A DNA stretch of 64,000 bases, from contig CM037472.1 in the NCBI GenBank assembly GCA_021014325.1, forward strand, positions 32,078,234 to 32,142,233, written 5' to 3'. A program made the position numbers and the translations under genes. Origin of the DNA: Plazaster borealis. Its lineage: Eukaryota > Echinodermata > Asteroidea > Forcipulatida > Labidiasteridae. Position 1 is the first letter of the stretch. Every line of letters begins with the position of its first letter. Shown piece by piece: positions 38,601-46,102 of the stretch. Under the pieces are notes generated by a model. The model saw only the letters and a list, made by a program, of their open reading frames with translations. It was not told the DNA's origin and ran no database searches.

Positions 38601-41556
38601 TGAAAAATTAATGTTTTATTACCAAACTGATCAATTATCCATTTTGTGTTGCATTGAACATAGTTACCTGTGTAAATCTTCCTCGTCTTATCTCCCTTGA
38701 CATAGCTTGGGGTCTTTGACTAAGAAAAAACCACAATTTCCTTTAAGTTTGTTTTTTCAATGAGTGTCAAATTTGCTAGTCTTTGAAAAGTGACCGGTGT
38801 GAAACGATCGTTAAGTCTCCAGTGAGAGAAAGAAACGAGGATAGAGGCAACGGCGAGTCATGGCTGAGCGGTCAGGCACACTGGACTCAAGCTCTGGTGT
38901 TTCTGATCAGCAGAGTGTGGGTTCCAGTCCCAGTCTTGACATTTGTGTCCTTAAGCAAGACACTTAACCATTATTGCTTCGTCCTTCGGATGGGCTGTTA
39001 AGCCTTAGGTCCAATGTGTTGTGTAATGCACATAAAAGAACCCAGTGCACTTATTGTGAAGAGAAGAGGTTTTCTGGTATGTTTGGCTGCAGGTTGCTCC
39101 ACAGCACCTTGTAAACCGTTACATGGTGCTTTGTAAATAAATGGGTCTAATGATCCAAACATAGCTCGGCAAGCCTTGTAGAAAAATGAGCACTTTGAGA
39201 CGCCCTCGGGTGTGATAAAGCGCTATATAAGAAGTGCGTATTATTATTAGAGAATTGATAATGGCCGAATTTAGCAGACCTTCAGGAATAATGTGTCTGA
39301 AATAATAAAATTCACATTTGATGAACTGTTTTATCTTTTTATTTTTCAGACTAAAAACACCATCTTAGAAGCAATCAAGACAATTGCTTACACCTCCCCA
39401 TCACCCAGACCAGGTAGCTGCCCCTCACACACAACCAGAATGGAACATTCCTTCTCGTCCTACAACACCCCTACAAGAGGACAGAAGAACACTGATGACC
39501 ATTCAGTCATTGCACAAAGAGGTCAAGCCTTGACCCACATCCAGGAAGTTAGGCCGCACCCATTGAAAACTTCCAACCAATCATCTCCTTGCTATTCCTA
39601 CACTACTGATGATTTGCATAATAGCGATTGTGAAAGTTCCGACAGCTTCATGGAAAGTCAACAGAGTGACAAACAAACATGTGATGCAGATTCCAGTTCG
39701 GACGCCAGTAGTCAATACCAGAGTACAGTGTACAGGAGTCAAAACTCGGAGGGTCTGGATGCCGATGATGAAGGGGGGCAGGACTTGGAAGAGGACTGCT
39801 GTGAGGCAGATCTGCAAGAAGGAGGTGGGGAGAGAGCCGTGAAATATGGGGTGGAGGCTGAAGGACTGCTGCTAAGAAAACAGGAACAGGAGAACTATGC
39901 CATGAGATCAAGAAACAGGTGCCTAAATCTAAAACTCCTAGATAACAACAATAATTATTATTATTACATATTTCTGGTATTGAAACCAAGGATGCCTCAT
40001 AAGTGAACTTAATCACTGTAGCTCGCAAGCCTGAGGAAACCTGTAAACAAGAGTGCTTGCTATGTGAACCAGAAACACTGGGGTTAACCCCTACTTTTCC
40101 ATGATAAGTGTTCTGGGTTCTTTTACGAGCACTACCAATCCTAGTACACGGGACCTACGGCTTAATGTCCCATCTGAAGGATAATCAAATAGGACCTTTA
40201 TTTGTTCATTCCTCTTCGGGCATTGTCTCATTAAATTTTTGAAAGTCTCATTGTTAACCAAAACAAAAGAGCTTGTGTTACACCTCTAAAGAGAAAGAAC
40301 TGTGTAGTTTTAACACGCCACAGGTTCAAATTTCACTTTTGTTTATGCTTTTTTTCCCCCTTTCTTTTCTTTTAACAGTTGAACAATTTAAAGGTAGGGT
40401 CATAAATTGGTTTTTATTGACATAATTCTAATGTATGGGCAAAATTATAAAGAAAGATACAATAAAAGTCACATGTGAAAGTTTCAGCTGAATACAGTGT
40501 CTACTTGCTGAAAAAAACAGAGAAAACTGTCTTGGTATTTTCACAAGAACATCTAATCCATCCACGTTTAGCGAGGTGACAGCGGGTACCAACTGCCTCT
40601 CTGGCTGCAGGATCTGTGAACGGACACCAACCCTCAGAAATCTGAGAAACGACTCGTGCATGAATCGTTCCTCAGATTCAAATGTTTTGGGGTAAAAAGT
40701 TATCCAAACCATATTAATTTGAAGGGAATCCTTTCTTAGAATAGTTTATACCATCAACAGCTGCAGTGCTTCGCACATGTTCGCACCAAGTAAGTTTTAA
40801 TGGTCATCAATTTTTTGAGTAGTTACCAATCTATGACCCTACCTTTAAAACCCTTTTTCTGCGTATTCTTAAACTGTGATCAGACTTGACTCAAGTGAAA
40901 AATTACCGTCAATGTAATGTGGAAACTGTTTCCTGCTCTTCTCGATCCAGATCTTGGCACTATGTGTACATTGTACAGCACGGAACGCTCCTATGGTTTT
41001 ATGAGACCAGAGATCACAAAATACGAGGCAAGACGCTTCATAACGAGCAACCTGTGGATCTGATGGATGCCTACGTCACCGTAGCCTTGGAATACAAACA
41101 AAAGAAACACGTCTTCAGAGTGCAGTAAGAAAACCTCAGCTGAATTGATAAACTATAGTCACACAGTGCCAAATTGTCAAAGGTAGACAATGCACTAAAA
41201 GAGAAGAACCAAAACAAAAAGGGGCCCAAGAGAGGCAAAGCATTTTACCACAAGAAATGACAACCTCTTAATTTCTATCTGACTATCTTGTTTATCACCT
41301 CAAAGCCTTTATTTTTGTTGTTGAATTTCCCTGTAGATTATCGAGTGGTCAGCAGTATATCTTTCAAGCGAGGGACGATCGTGAGATGTTGTATTGGGTC
41401 TGCTGTATGGACAGTGCAGCCCGTTGCCAGACTGCTATGGCTAATGGTATACCTCCATCTATTGGGACGGTTGCCGTACCCCAGATGGGATCTCCAAGCA
41501 AGAGCGACAGGATCAAACGAGTCATTAAAAGTAGTTTATCCGCCTTGAAAAAATAG
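20661..41556 (+). CDS. Coiled-coil protein with C-terminal spectrin-type PH domain (13 exons)
   Basis: Exons: 20661-20689, 20918-21215, 21655-21720, 22373-22440, 24839-25044, 27658-27737, 33661-33769, 35685-35809, 36475-36633, 38565-38597, 39350-39918, 40951-41124, 41337-41556. All junctions are GT-AG and phase-consistent, giving 2136 nt and 711 residues. Residues about 110-391 are largely coiled-coil-like (EEERKEFKVEIATLEKTV; ELEEQSAAYENEVAELTEEL). About 392-555 is an acidic Ser/Thr/Gln-rich linker. About 560-667 is a PH domain: AEGLLLRKQE, RSWHYVYIV, KKHVFRVQL, QQYIFQARDD, EMLYW, closest by eye to the beta-spectrin PH. The tail is basic (KSDRIKRVIKSSLSALKK). Inferred role: an elongated adaptor binding membrane phosphoinositides through the PH domain. 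I do not recognise a named vertebrate orthologue. The first two exons are the least certain part. Confidence 0.85.
20918..21215 (+). CDS. Coiled-coil/PH gene exon 2
   Basis: The frame encodes KLCASIISPTTVLLTIRKSR, then LQLELEQQAVDQ, and ends SELWSKDLHL before donor GTAAAA at 21216, phase 0. Acceptors at 20917 and 20920 (CAGCAG) are both usable and differ by one Ser. Confidence 0.65.
21655..21720 (+). CDS. Coiled-coil/PH gene exon 3
   Basis: 66 nt, phase 0 to 0, EEERKEFKVEIATLEKTVNY then MK. Acceptor CTCTTTCAG, donor AAG|GTATCG. Confidence 0.85.
21980..22301 (-). repeat. MITE family F copy 2
   Basis: Reverse orientation relative to 17640; ends TAATACCT followed by TTAA. Shares TTGAACTTCATAATCAGTAA with the other copies. 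Lies in intron 3 of the coiled-coil/PH gene. Confidence 0.55.
22373..22440 (+). CDS. Coiled-coil/PH gene exon 4
   Basis: 68 nt, phase 0 to 2: THIDTLEGQLKDEVHNSHLL then RE and a split codon. Acceptor CTCTTTAG, donor GTAAGC. Confidence 0.85.
23265..23345 (-). repeat. SINE/LINE tail fragment
   Basis: The minus strand reads TTTTAGTGCTATATAAATAC followed by TAATAAT-type repeats, like the shared 3' tails of the LINE at 10150 and of SINE family 1. Confidence 0.4.
24839..25044 (+). CDS. Coiled-coil/PH gene exon 5
   Basis: 206 nt, phase 2 to 1. Begins LEASRKLCCKLHETCSRGDV and ends REQIKQVR. Acceptor TTTTAATCAG, donor GAG|GTAAAA. The Cys-rich start is unusual for a coiled coil. Confidence 0.87.
25165..25385 (-). 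repeat. G-rich repeat family G copy
   Basis: Several runs of seven or more G, with GTGGCATAACCAGAC at the left and GTCAAGCCACTTTT at the right. A related copy precedes it at 24540-24665. Confidence 0.45.
25800..26470. repeat. Family H repeats, two or more units
   Basis: GAGATATGGTGGACACA occurs at about 25813 and 25911, and its complement TGTCCACCATATCTC at about 26440. A non-family segment lies between. The closing unit repeats ACCCAAACCAAACAGTGCAC. Confidence 0.5.
26860..27313. mobile_element. MITE family D copy 2
   Basis: Termini AGGTGCGGTCATAGATTGG and the complement of ACCAATCTATGACCTACCT; TTAA at 26856-26859 and 27314-27317. Lies in intron 5 of the coiled-coil/PH gene. Confidence 0.78.
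27658..27737 (+). CDS. Coiled-coil/PH gene exon 6
   Basis: 80 nt, phase 1 to 0: VSSAACQYKEARIAVEYQNK then VDTLENK. The acceptor follows a long T tract; donor AAG|GTAACC. Confidence 0.87.
27845..28254 (-). mobile_element. SINE family 1, tRNA-Leu-derived, full length
   Basis: The minus strand starts with a tRNA-Leu(CAA)-like head (TGGCCGAGCGGATAAGAACA, anticodon region CTCAAG, B box GGTTCGAATCC). The body follows, then a tail ending AAAGCGCTATATAAGAACTG and TTATTA repeats. Polymerase III-type internal promoter boxes are present. Confidence 0.8.
28720..29097. mobile_element. MITE family E copy 1 (TTAA type)
   Basis: Starts after TTAA (28716-28719) with AGGGACGGTATACGTTTGG and ends near AAGGTATACTTTCCCT. 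Interior shared with 61772-62317 (GGACATAACCGCTC). Structurally related to families B and D. Confidence 0.65.
29439..29862 (+). mobile_element. SINE family 2 copy 1
   Basis: Head GGTGATCCGGTTGACTCAGT with B-box CCCGGTTCGATTCCC, body ATGTGGATTAGGTTTTCTGT, and a tail ending in AATAAATAAA. Other copies: 30387-30680, 38315-38550 and reverse 56545-56805. Confidence 0.65.
30290..31110 (+). repeat. Degenerate 157-182 bp tandem repeat split by a SINE
   Basis: GACGTCATG followed by TTTGATGGTTT starts units at 30682, 30839 and 31021. The unit end AACAAGCATTTGGTAAG also occurs at 30370-30386, before the SINE. Units share AAAAGCAAAAACAA and CATAGAAACAAACAAATAA. Lies in intron 6 of the coiled-coil/PH gene. 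Confidence 0.65.
30387..30680 (+). mobile_element. SINE family 2 copy 2, inserted in the tandem repeat
   Basis: B-box region GGGTTCGAATCCCGGGGCAG, then the body ATGTGGATTAGGTTTTCAGT. The insertion falls at a unit junction of the 157-182 bp repeat. Confidence 0.65.
31796..32358 (+). mobile_element. MITE family A copy interrupted by family B
   Basis: Left part 31796-31966, right end 32336-32358 (AGCAGCTCTATAAAATTGGGC). Family B copy 3 sits between them at the same TTAA position as in the 16885 copy. Confidence 0.8.
31967..32331. mobile_element. MITE family B copy 3, nested in family A
   Basis: 365 bp, termini AGGCACTGAACCTGTTTGG and the complement of CCAAACGTGTACAGTGCCT. The left flank is TTAA (31963-31966), the right a decayed TTAG. 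Its orientation is opposite to copies 1 and 2. Internal palindrome 32140-32171 with one mismatch. Confidence 0.8.
32983..33290. repeat. MITE family F copy 3 (partial)
   Basis: Begins AGGTATTATAAAGGATTGG and shares CTGATTATGAAGTTCATACT with the other copies. The right end is not defined. Confidence 0.5.
33661..33769 (+). CDS. Coiled-coil/PH gene exon 7
   Basis: 109 nt, phase 0 to 1: ISDLQQECKERDYQVMKITQ through KLEAEQ. The donor GTATTAAG is immediately followed by a TTAA-flanked MITE starting at intron position +8. Confidence 0.87.
33777..34212. mobile_element. TTAA-flanked MITE beside the exon 7 donor
   Basis: About 436 bp. Ends GCCACATAAAAAAATAAAA (continuing TTGTTGATCGTCC) and the complement of GGACGATCAACAGTTTTATT. 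TTAA at 33773-33776 and 34213-34216. The left TTAA occupies intron positions +4 to +7. Confidence 0.75.
35200..35502 (-). mobile_element. SINE family 1 copy, head portion plus a second repeat
   Basis: 35370-35502 is the reverse of the tRNA-Leu-like head (minus: TGGCCGAGCGGATAAGAGCA...CTCAAGCTCTGGTG). The leftward part (GGTACATGGCAGGTTACTCC) belongs to another repeat, so the SINE is truncated or recombined here. Confidence 0.6.
35685..35809 (+). CDS. Coiled-coil/PH gene exon 8
   Basis: 125 nt, phase 1 to 0: VSLKDNLRRANNRVKSREEQ through DLSTEQESK. Acceptor TTTTTGGTGCAG, donor AAG|GTTAAA. Confidence 0.87.
36475..36633 (+). CDS. Coiled-coil/PH gene exon 9
   Basis: 159 nt, phase 0 to 0. A clear coiled-coil segment, ASSMKKCAELEEQSAAYENE then VAELTEELSL and RRILLLNDSLDDKR. 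Donor CGG|GTAAAT. Confidence 0.9.
36712..36900 (+). mobile_element. MITE family A copy
   Basis: From TGGGTCCAGTTATATAGAGC to CATAAGCAGCTCTAGAAAGA. Its right terminus runs directly into the first, degenerate unit of the tandem array. Confidence 0.75.
36890..37727. repeat. Inverted tandem array (44/51-bp units)
   Basis: Ten direct units start at 37061, 37106, 37157, 37201, 37245, 37289, 37340, 37384, 37428 and 37472, each with CTCAGAGCAGAAAGGACTTA and CTAGAAAGACCCAGT. Spacings are 45, 51, 44, 44, 44, 51, 44, 44, 44, so a 183-bp higher-order pattern is visible. After about 25 bp, inverted units run 37520-37727 (CTGACTGGGTCTTTCTAGGT). A degenerate founder unit is at 36890-36935. The whole lies in intron 9 of the coiled-coil/PH gene. 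Confidence 0.95.
37777..37929 (+). mobile_element. MITE family A copy, diverged
   Basis: GGGCTGAGTTTTATAGAGCT at the left; the interior has the TTGTATGACTTGCTATTATGGC variant. It flanks the inverted array on its right side. Confidence 0.55.
37930..38046. repeat. MITE family C copy
   Basis: TTTTCATGGCCCTGCTTACT to AGTAAGCAGCCATGAAAATG, with the interior CATAGAATCATGCTCTTTAC shared with 474-595 and 46600-46714. Confidence 0.6.
38315..38550 (+). mobile_element. SINE family 2 copy 3, next to exon 10
   Basis: GGCACCAGGTTGGTTCAGTG head, TTGATCTGGTTTTCAGTCCT body, tail GATGTAATGAAATAAATTA ending about 14 bp before the exon 10 acceptor. Confidence 0.6.
38565..38597 (+). CDS. Coiled-coil/PH gene exon 10 (33-nt microexon)
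   Basis: Eleven codons, GQVSQKETDLE, phase 0 to 0, so skipping would keep the frame. Acceptor TATATCCTCCAG, donor GAG|GTTTGA. A SINE ends about 14 bases before the exon. Confidence 0.75.
38854..39249 (+). mobile_element. SINE family 1, tRNA-Leu-derived, full length
   Basis: Head TGGCTGAGCGGTCAGGCACA, anticodon-loop-like CTCAAGCTC, B box GGGTTCCAGTCC. The tail GCGCTATATAAGAAGTGCGT with TTATTATTA matches the LINE 3' end at 10893-10922. It ends about 100 bp before exon 11. Confidence 0.8.
39350..39918 (+). CDS. Coiled-coil/PH gene exon 11
   Basis: 569 nt, phase 0 to 2. Encodes the Ser/Pro/acidic linker and the first PH strand (AEGLLLRKQEQENYAMRSRN). Donor CAG|GTGCCT. Confidence 0.9.
39947..40188 (-). 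mobile_element. SINE family 1 subfamily b, head missing
   Basis: The minus strand has the shared middle (AGCCGTAGGTCCCGTGTACT) but the alternative tail seen at 57309 (AGCTACAGTGATTAAGTTCA...ACCAGAAATATG). Lies in intron 11. Confidence 0.65.
40392..40844. mobile_element. MITE family D copy 3
   Basis: Termini AGGTAGGGTCATAAATTGG and the complement of CCAATCTATGACCCTACCT; TTAA at 40388-40391 and 40845-40848. It ends about 100 bp before exon 12. Confidence 0.8.
40951..41124 (+). CDS. Coiled-coil/PH gene exon 12 (PH core)
   Basis: 174 nt, phase 2 to 2, SWHYVYIVQHGTLLWFYETR through KKHVFRVQ. The upstream open frame continues, but the pyrimidine-rich acceptor TGCTCTTCTCGATCCAG is the only site that restores the frame from exon 11. 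Donor GTAAGA. Confidence 0.9.
41337..41556 (+). CDS. Coiled-coil/PH gene exon 13 (last)
   Basis: 220 nt ending TAG. Finishes the PH domain (LSSGQQYIFQARDDREMLYW, then the C-terminal helix) and adds a basic tail ending SALKK. Confidence 0.9.
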
Positions 41557-41656
41557 ACAGACCAAGTCTACATTGAACAAAAAAGTGGACAGGATGACCA
41601 AAGTTGATGAAGAAAACAAGCAGAAGATGTTCCAGTCCACAGGAAGGACAAGGTCC

Positions 41657-41662
41657 AATAAA
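41657..41662 (+). terminator. Candidate polyadenylation signal, coiled-coil/PH gene
   Basis: AATAAA 101 bp after the stop at 41556. A later AATAAA near 42237 is an alternative. Confidence 0.45.
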
Positions 41663-43223
41663 TTGAAAAAAAGTAGTCAGCAACATGATTTGGATAGCAT
41701 GAACAATTAGACAATTAATGAGTGATCCGTTGATGCCAACAAATTAGCAAAACACTGCACTTTCACATGGCTGCATGAAAGGTAGACATTTTTTAAAGGG
41801 TAAATTAGCTGCACAATTGGCATGGAAAGTGCCGCAGGAAACAATGGTGACTTGACAACAAATACTCGGCCAAAAAGCAAACTTGGCACGCTCATCTGTC
41901 CACGGCAAATATTTGACAGGGACAAAGCAACTTGTTGGACACAGAAAGCAGACTGGGACAGTCGTCAAGTCTGAAGAGTTTAGCTTGAACGTGTCCATGG
42001 CTCAATTCCTTAAAGCACTAAGATTCATCTTAAGATGAGTTGTCAATAATGACCACAGTGATTTGTATTGTGACATCACACTTTGCTTAGCAATTAAGAT
42101 TAGATCAATCTTAGCTCCCTGTGAAATCAAGCCCAGGTCAACTGAAAATAAATTGGTACACCCAAAGCACACTTAAGAAATTAAGAACAAAAATGATGCA
42201 GCTCTAAAAGAAGGAAGGAACATGGCCAAGTTGATTTAATAAAGTAAATCTAATCAATTAAAGATAGGAAGTGGTGTAATTGTTATGACGTCTTTCTGGC
42301 ATTGAAAATGAGAGATCCTTGTGATGAGGAGGCCAAAGAACTTCATGGAAATTGACAAACTGTTCCATGATTTCCGTACGCTCTTGTCAGTCACAAGAGG
42401 GAGACATTCACTGACTTTTGTTAGAAAACTTGAATTCCAACGGAAATACTAACCAAACACCCGGATCCCAACCTCATCCCCCCTCCTAAACAAAAAACAA
42501 ACAAACAAAACCCCGAAACAACAAACATCCAAGCTTTTCTAGTCCAAGAGTGACAGAGTGATTGGAAACTGGTTCCTCGGCTTCTTGAAGTGACAGCAGT
42601 GTGCTGAATAAACACAACATCATAACATAACATACATTTGGACAGGGGGGGGGCGGTGGTAGAGCTTTAATATTTTGCAAAAACAACCTTGATCCAGTTG
42701 AAAAATATTATCTTCTCTCCCTTAAAGAAGTTGGAAAGACAAACAAAACCTGACAAATCTTATCGTTAAATGATTTCCTTGTTTCCTCTTCCTTAAATCT
42801 TTCTGTTTAAAGGAAACTGTTTAGGCCTTCAAGTTTGCTTATCTTTCAAAATATCCTTGAGGAATCAAAAGATTTCAGTTTTGCTTTCATTTCATCAGAA
42901 TGATTTTATCAAACAGTCGCGCATGGTTGATTACATCGGTTTGCACTCATGTAAATTAATACATGCTTCATCACATTTCATGCTGATGTCTGAGCAGCAA
43001 CTGAAATTCAACCCCGAGGGCTTGTAGATCAGAGGTTCTTTTCCTCCAAGGTATGGCACAGCGTTGGAATTAATCCAATTTTAAAATTGACGTATGAATA
43101 TTCAAAAGCTCGGCTTATGTCGGTTAAAGGACCAGTCACCCTGAGAGATGTTTCGGCTGGAAATGCACTCATCATTGAGGCAATCGACAACTGGGCAGTC
43201 GCCTGCAATCACATTTTCTCCTT
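41663..43223. other. Downstream region without a recognised gene
   Basis: Possibly an extended 3' UTR. A short open frame at about 43117-43254 (MSVKGPVTLRDVSAGNALII) reads well but has no splice support. A G/C run lies near 42647. No named repeat. Confidence 0.35.
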
Positions 43224-43412
43224 GGCCCAATTTCATAGAGCAGCGCACAAAAAGTAGCTAAGCACAAAAACATTATGCTTACCAGAATAAGGTTACCAGC
43301 CAAGCTACCATGTCAAATGTACAATTTGTGACAGGTATCCTGCTCATTTCTGCTGAGCAGAACATTTTAAAACAATGTTTTTCTGCTTAAGCAGCTCTAT
43401 GAAATTATGCCC
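43224..43412 (-). mobile_element. MITE family A copy, complete
   Basis: Both ends present: GGCCCAATTTCATAGAGCAG and GCAGCTCTATGAAATTATGC. Interior in the reverse direction relative to 16885 (GGTTACCAGCCAAGCTACCA). Confidence 0.8.
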
Positions 43413-44481
43413 AGCACATATAAAACATTACAAAATAGTATGTTAACTGTGGACTGTTTCATTTCAGTTTGGCCTATTTGTTCACTATTTTTATTGTATG
43501 GTTGGGGAACATCATGCAGAGCATTTCTCAGGGCTTTCAATATTTTGTACCCAGCACATTATCAGATGTTTTGATTAATTATATGACAATTATTCACAAT
43601 GCTGTGTCATCTCTGACAAAACCCCACATACAATTAACTTGATTTGTTTGTACTTTGCTTTTGAGGGGGAAAAAAGAGAGCAGAAAGTACTTTTAAAAAT
43701 TTAATATTTAGTTCAATTTCATTTCATAAAAAAACCCTACACTGCGTTTGTGTGTCATGTAGACACAGGAGACACAACAAATTGGGTCCTCTCATTCAAC
43801 GGAAATGCCATAAAATTTTCCACACCTTTGCTTTCCCAAATAATCTAACAAGAACCACCGGAGAAAATTTGAGTGGTCCTTTCAATTTAAATTGCTAACC
43901 AGATATGATTGCCATTTGTGTTTTTTTGCCAAAACAAATTCCTGCATATTCAACTTGACAGGAAGAAATGCAATTTGGCTTGAAGCAATGTCTCGTGTGT
44001 CAGGAAGAAATGGCTTTAGTTTGCATGGCCTTGCACATAATGGAGAATATGTTAACACAATTATTTTGAGAGAGCACAAAGCCTCTTGGAGAGAGGGGGA
44101 GGGAAAGCTAGAAAGAGAGAGGAACGATGTTGGAAAGGCTGTGACAAAGTACAGTCACCCAGCAATGATATAGTGTCATCCTGGACAATGTGGGAAACAC
44201 AATCAATGAGAAAACCAGAGTTACTTAAGAGAATTTGCAAACATGGCTTATTAAAGATAAGGGATACCTTGTAACTTATATGTCATCAATAACCATATGG
44301 TTGAGTTGGCCTGTCAATGTTACTTAGTGTGAAGCTGACACGAAGGAATCAATCCTACCTACTGCTAATTTCATCTGTCAATTTTTTTAAAAGAAAAGCT
44401 AAATTAGTGAGAGTCTGCATTCTGGAACAATGATTCTTTCCTAGTATTCAAGATGTGATTTAAATTTGCACTTATTTACAG

Positions 44482-44573
44482 CATTGATGACACAATCTCA
44501 AATAGATACAACAATGACAGTTTGAACAGTATTTGTGATGCGATCAAGCAAAATGAGTCGTTTGTCGACCCAG
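44482..44573 (+). CDS. Orphan exon-like segment
   Basis: 92 nt between a good acceptor (CTTATTTACAG) and donor (CAG|GTAATT). Only one frame is open: IDDTISNRYNNDSLNSICDA then IKQNESFVDP. It starts needing two bases and leaves one. No partner exon was found, and I do not recognise the peptide. Chance is possible. Confidence 0.3.
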
Positions 44574-45011
44574 GTAATTTTTCATTTTGTTATACATTTG
44601 CAAAGAGCATAATCTATGCTTTAATACTGTTTAAACCCCATGTTGATACCACCTTTGGTTCAAAAGCTGTGAAAGTAGAAACACCAAGAGTGGCAAGAAA
44701 ATGAAGCTGAGAAAAGGGGGTTTAAAGTCGAGTTGTTTATTTAAACTACATCGGCACATTTTCTTTCAATGCTAATTTTAACCCCTTTTTTGTTATTTAT
44801 CAGGAAGGAAGTTGCTAATATAAAATAAGATATATTTCGGCATTTACATTTACAAAACAAAATGTTTTTGAAAAATTTACCCCTGTTGGCCTGTTTTGGC
44901 CTGTTTCTCCATACTGGTATTTCCGACATATGACTCATTTAGCTTGATCGCATCACATTTGTGTTTTTTACCCATACACCATGTGTGTTAAGTACTGTAT
45001 ACTCGGTACTT

Positions 45012-45032
45012 CCCCCCCCCCCCCCCCCCCCC
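45012..45032. repeat. Poly(C) tract, 21 bp
   Basis: An uninterrupted run of C, the longest such run here. The minus strand is poly(G). Confidence 0.95.
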
Positions 45033-45508
45033 GAGTCCTGTGAAGAAAAAACCCACAGGCAAACTTTAACATCTATTAAAATGAAATTTTGGATTTGTTT
45101 GGAGGGATCATTGGCTTCAGAAGAGTACATTTTAATTAAAATTAGGTTGGTCAAAAAAACATTTTCATCAATGTTTGAGTGCTCATTCATCTTATCATGG
45201 TCAGACAAGATAGGCAAGATCACAATTTGTTTGGGTGTCATGACAGAACAAGTCTTTCAGCAATAATATGCGCATGACATCATTTGAGTTGGGCGCCCTC
45301 ACCCAGAGGTCAAAAGGAGGTTGTTCATTGGCCAATCCTGGGCGCCACGCGTACAAATCTGTGCGTTTCCATTGTTTCATCATCGGTTTACCTCTAAGAT
45401 GGCTGGATGACGTCAATGCATAAGGTCTACACACATTATAATTTATACAGGAAATAAAAGCACTTTCATAATTGGTAACAAAACAAAAAAGTTCAAGAAA
45501 GAAATAAT

Positions 45509-45586
45509 TCACTTTAGTCTTGTAATGTTAATCTTTATGCCTTGAGTGATGACATCCTCTTCGGGTGCAGCAATACCAGACCCATG
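45509..45586 (-). CDS. Candidate terminal exon, minus strand
   Basis: Follows a strong acceptor (CCCCCTGCTTTTTACAG). In the first frame it reads HGSGIAAPEEDVITQGIKIN then ITRLK and TGA. The upstream candidate exon at 45678-45745 looks coding but ends one base out of phase with this frame, so they do not join cleanly. Product unknown. Confidence 0.3.
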   Translation of the reverse strand, partial: HGSGIAAPEEDVITQGIKINITRLK

Positions 45587-45677
45587 CTGTAAAAAGCAGG
45601 GGGAAGTAATTATGGGGCTTTCCTCTGAACTATTTCTTGGGTTGAAAGTTCACCTTTAGAAAGGGTTGAAAGTTCAC

Positions 45678-45745
45678 CTTTGTGGGCGTAGTCGGGGAAG
45701 AAGAATTCATGAAACTTTATTAGCAGTTGTTCGTTCTCATCTAAG
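45678..45745 (-). CDS. Candidate internal exon, minus strand
   Basis: 68 nt between acceptor AAGCTACAG and donor AAAG|GTGAAC. The frame reads LDENEQLLIKFHEFFFPDYA then HK. Low-probability composition for chance DNA, but no verified partner exons. The donor sequence GGTGAACTTTCAACCC is duplicated in tandem on the minus strand. Confidence 0.3.
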
Positions 45746-45807
45746 CTGTAGCTTGTTTAAGTATTATTGTGGGCCGATAATGATCAGGTCCAAAAACACC
45801 AAAGGTA

Positions 45808-46102
45808 CAATCTCATATGTACCATTTGTGACTGGTATCCTGCTTAGTTTTGCTTAGCAGAAAGTTGTTCGGCAACAATTTCTGCTTAAGCAGGGCCCAG
45901 ATTGGTTTTTTAAAATCTAACAGTAAGTTTATTTTGAGAAATCGTTTCACTTATTTAGTAAACCCTTGTGCTGAACAGAATATGGTGTAGCCAAAATACA
46001 ATTTCATGTGTATCATCTGTGACTGGTATCCTGCTCATTTTTGCTTAGCAGGAAATTGTTAAGCACTATTTGCTGCTTAAGCAGCTCTAGGAAATTGGGC
46101 CC
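45808..46102 (-). repeat. Two partial MITE family A copies
   Basis: 45808-45900 and about 45982-46102 each carry TGACTGGTATCCTGCT and end TGCTTAAGCAG with GGGCCC. Both lack the full left half. Confidence 0.65.

Noticed and set aside
38854..38945. Apparent tRNA-Leu gene
   Set aside because: It continues into a SINE body and tail found in at least four other places in the window.
39581..40028. Overlapping open frames in both strands over exon 11 (for example 39609-39842 plus, 39648-40028 minus)
   Set aside because: They are shadows of exon 11, whose frame alone joins both neighbours and completes the PH domain.
40886..40950. Upstream extension of exon 12 (TQVKNYRQCNVETVSCSSRS)
   Set aside because: Using an acceptor at 40883 breaks the frame from exon 11. 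The acceptor at 40950 restores it and the PH alignment.
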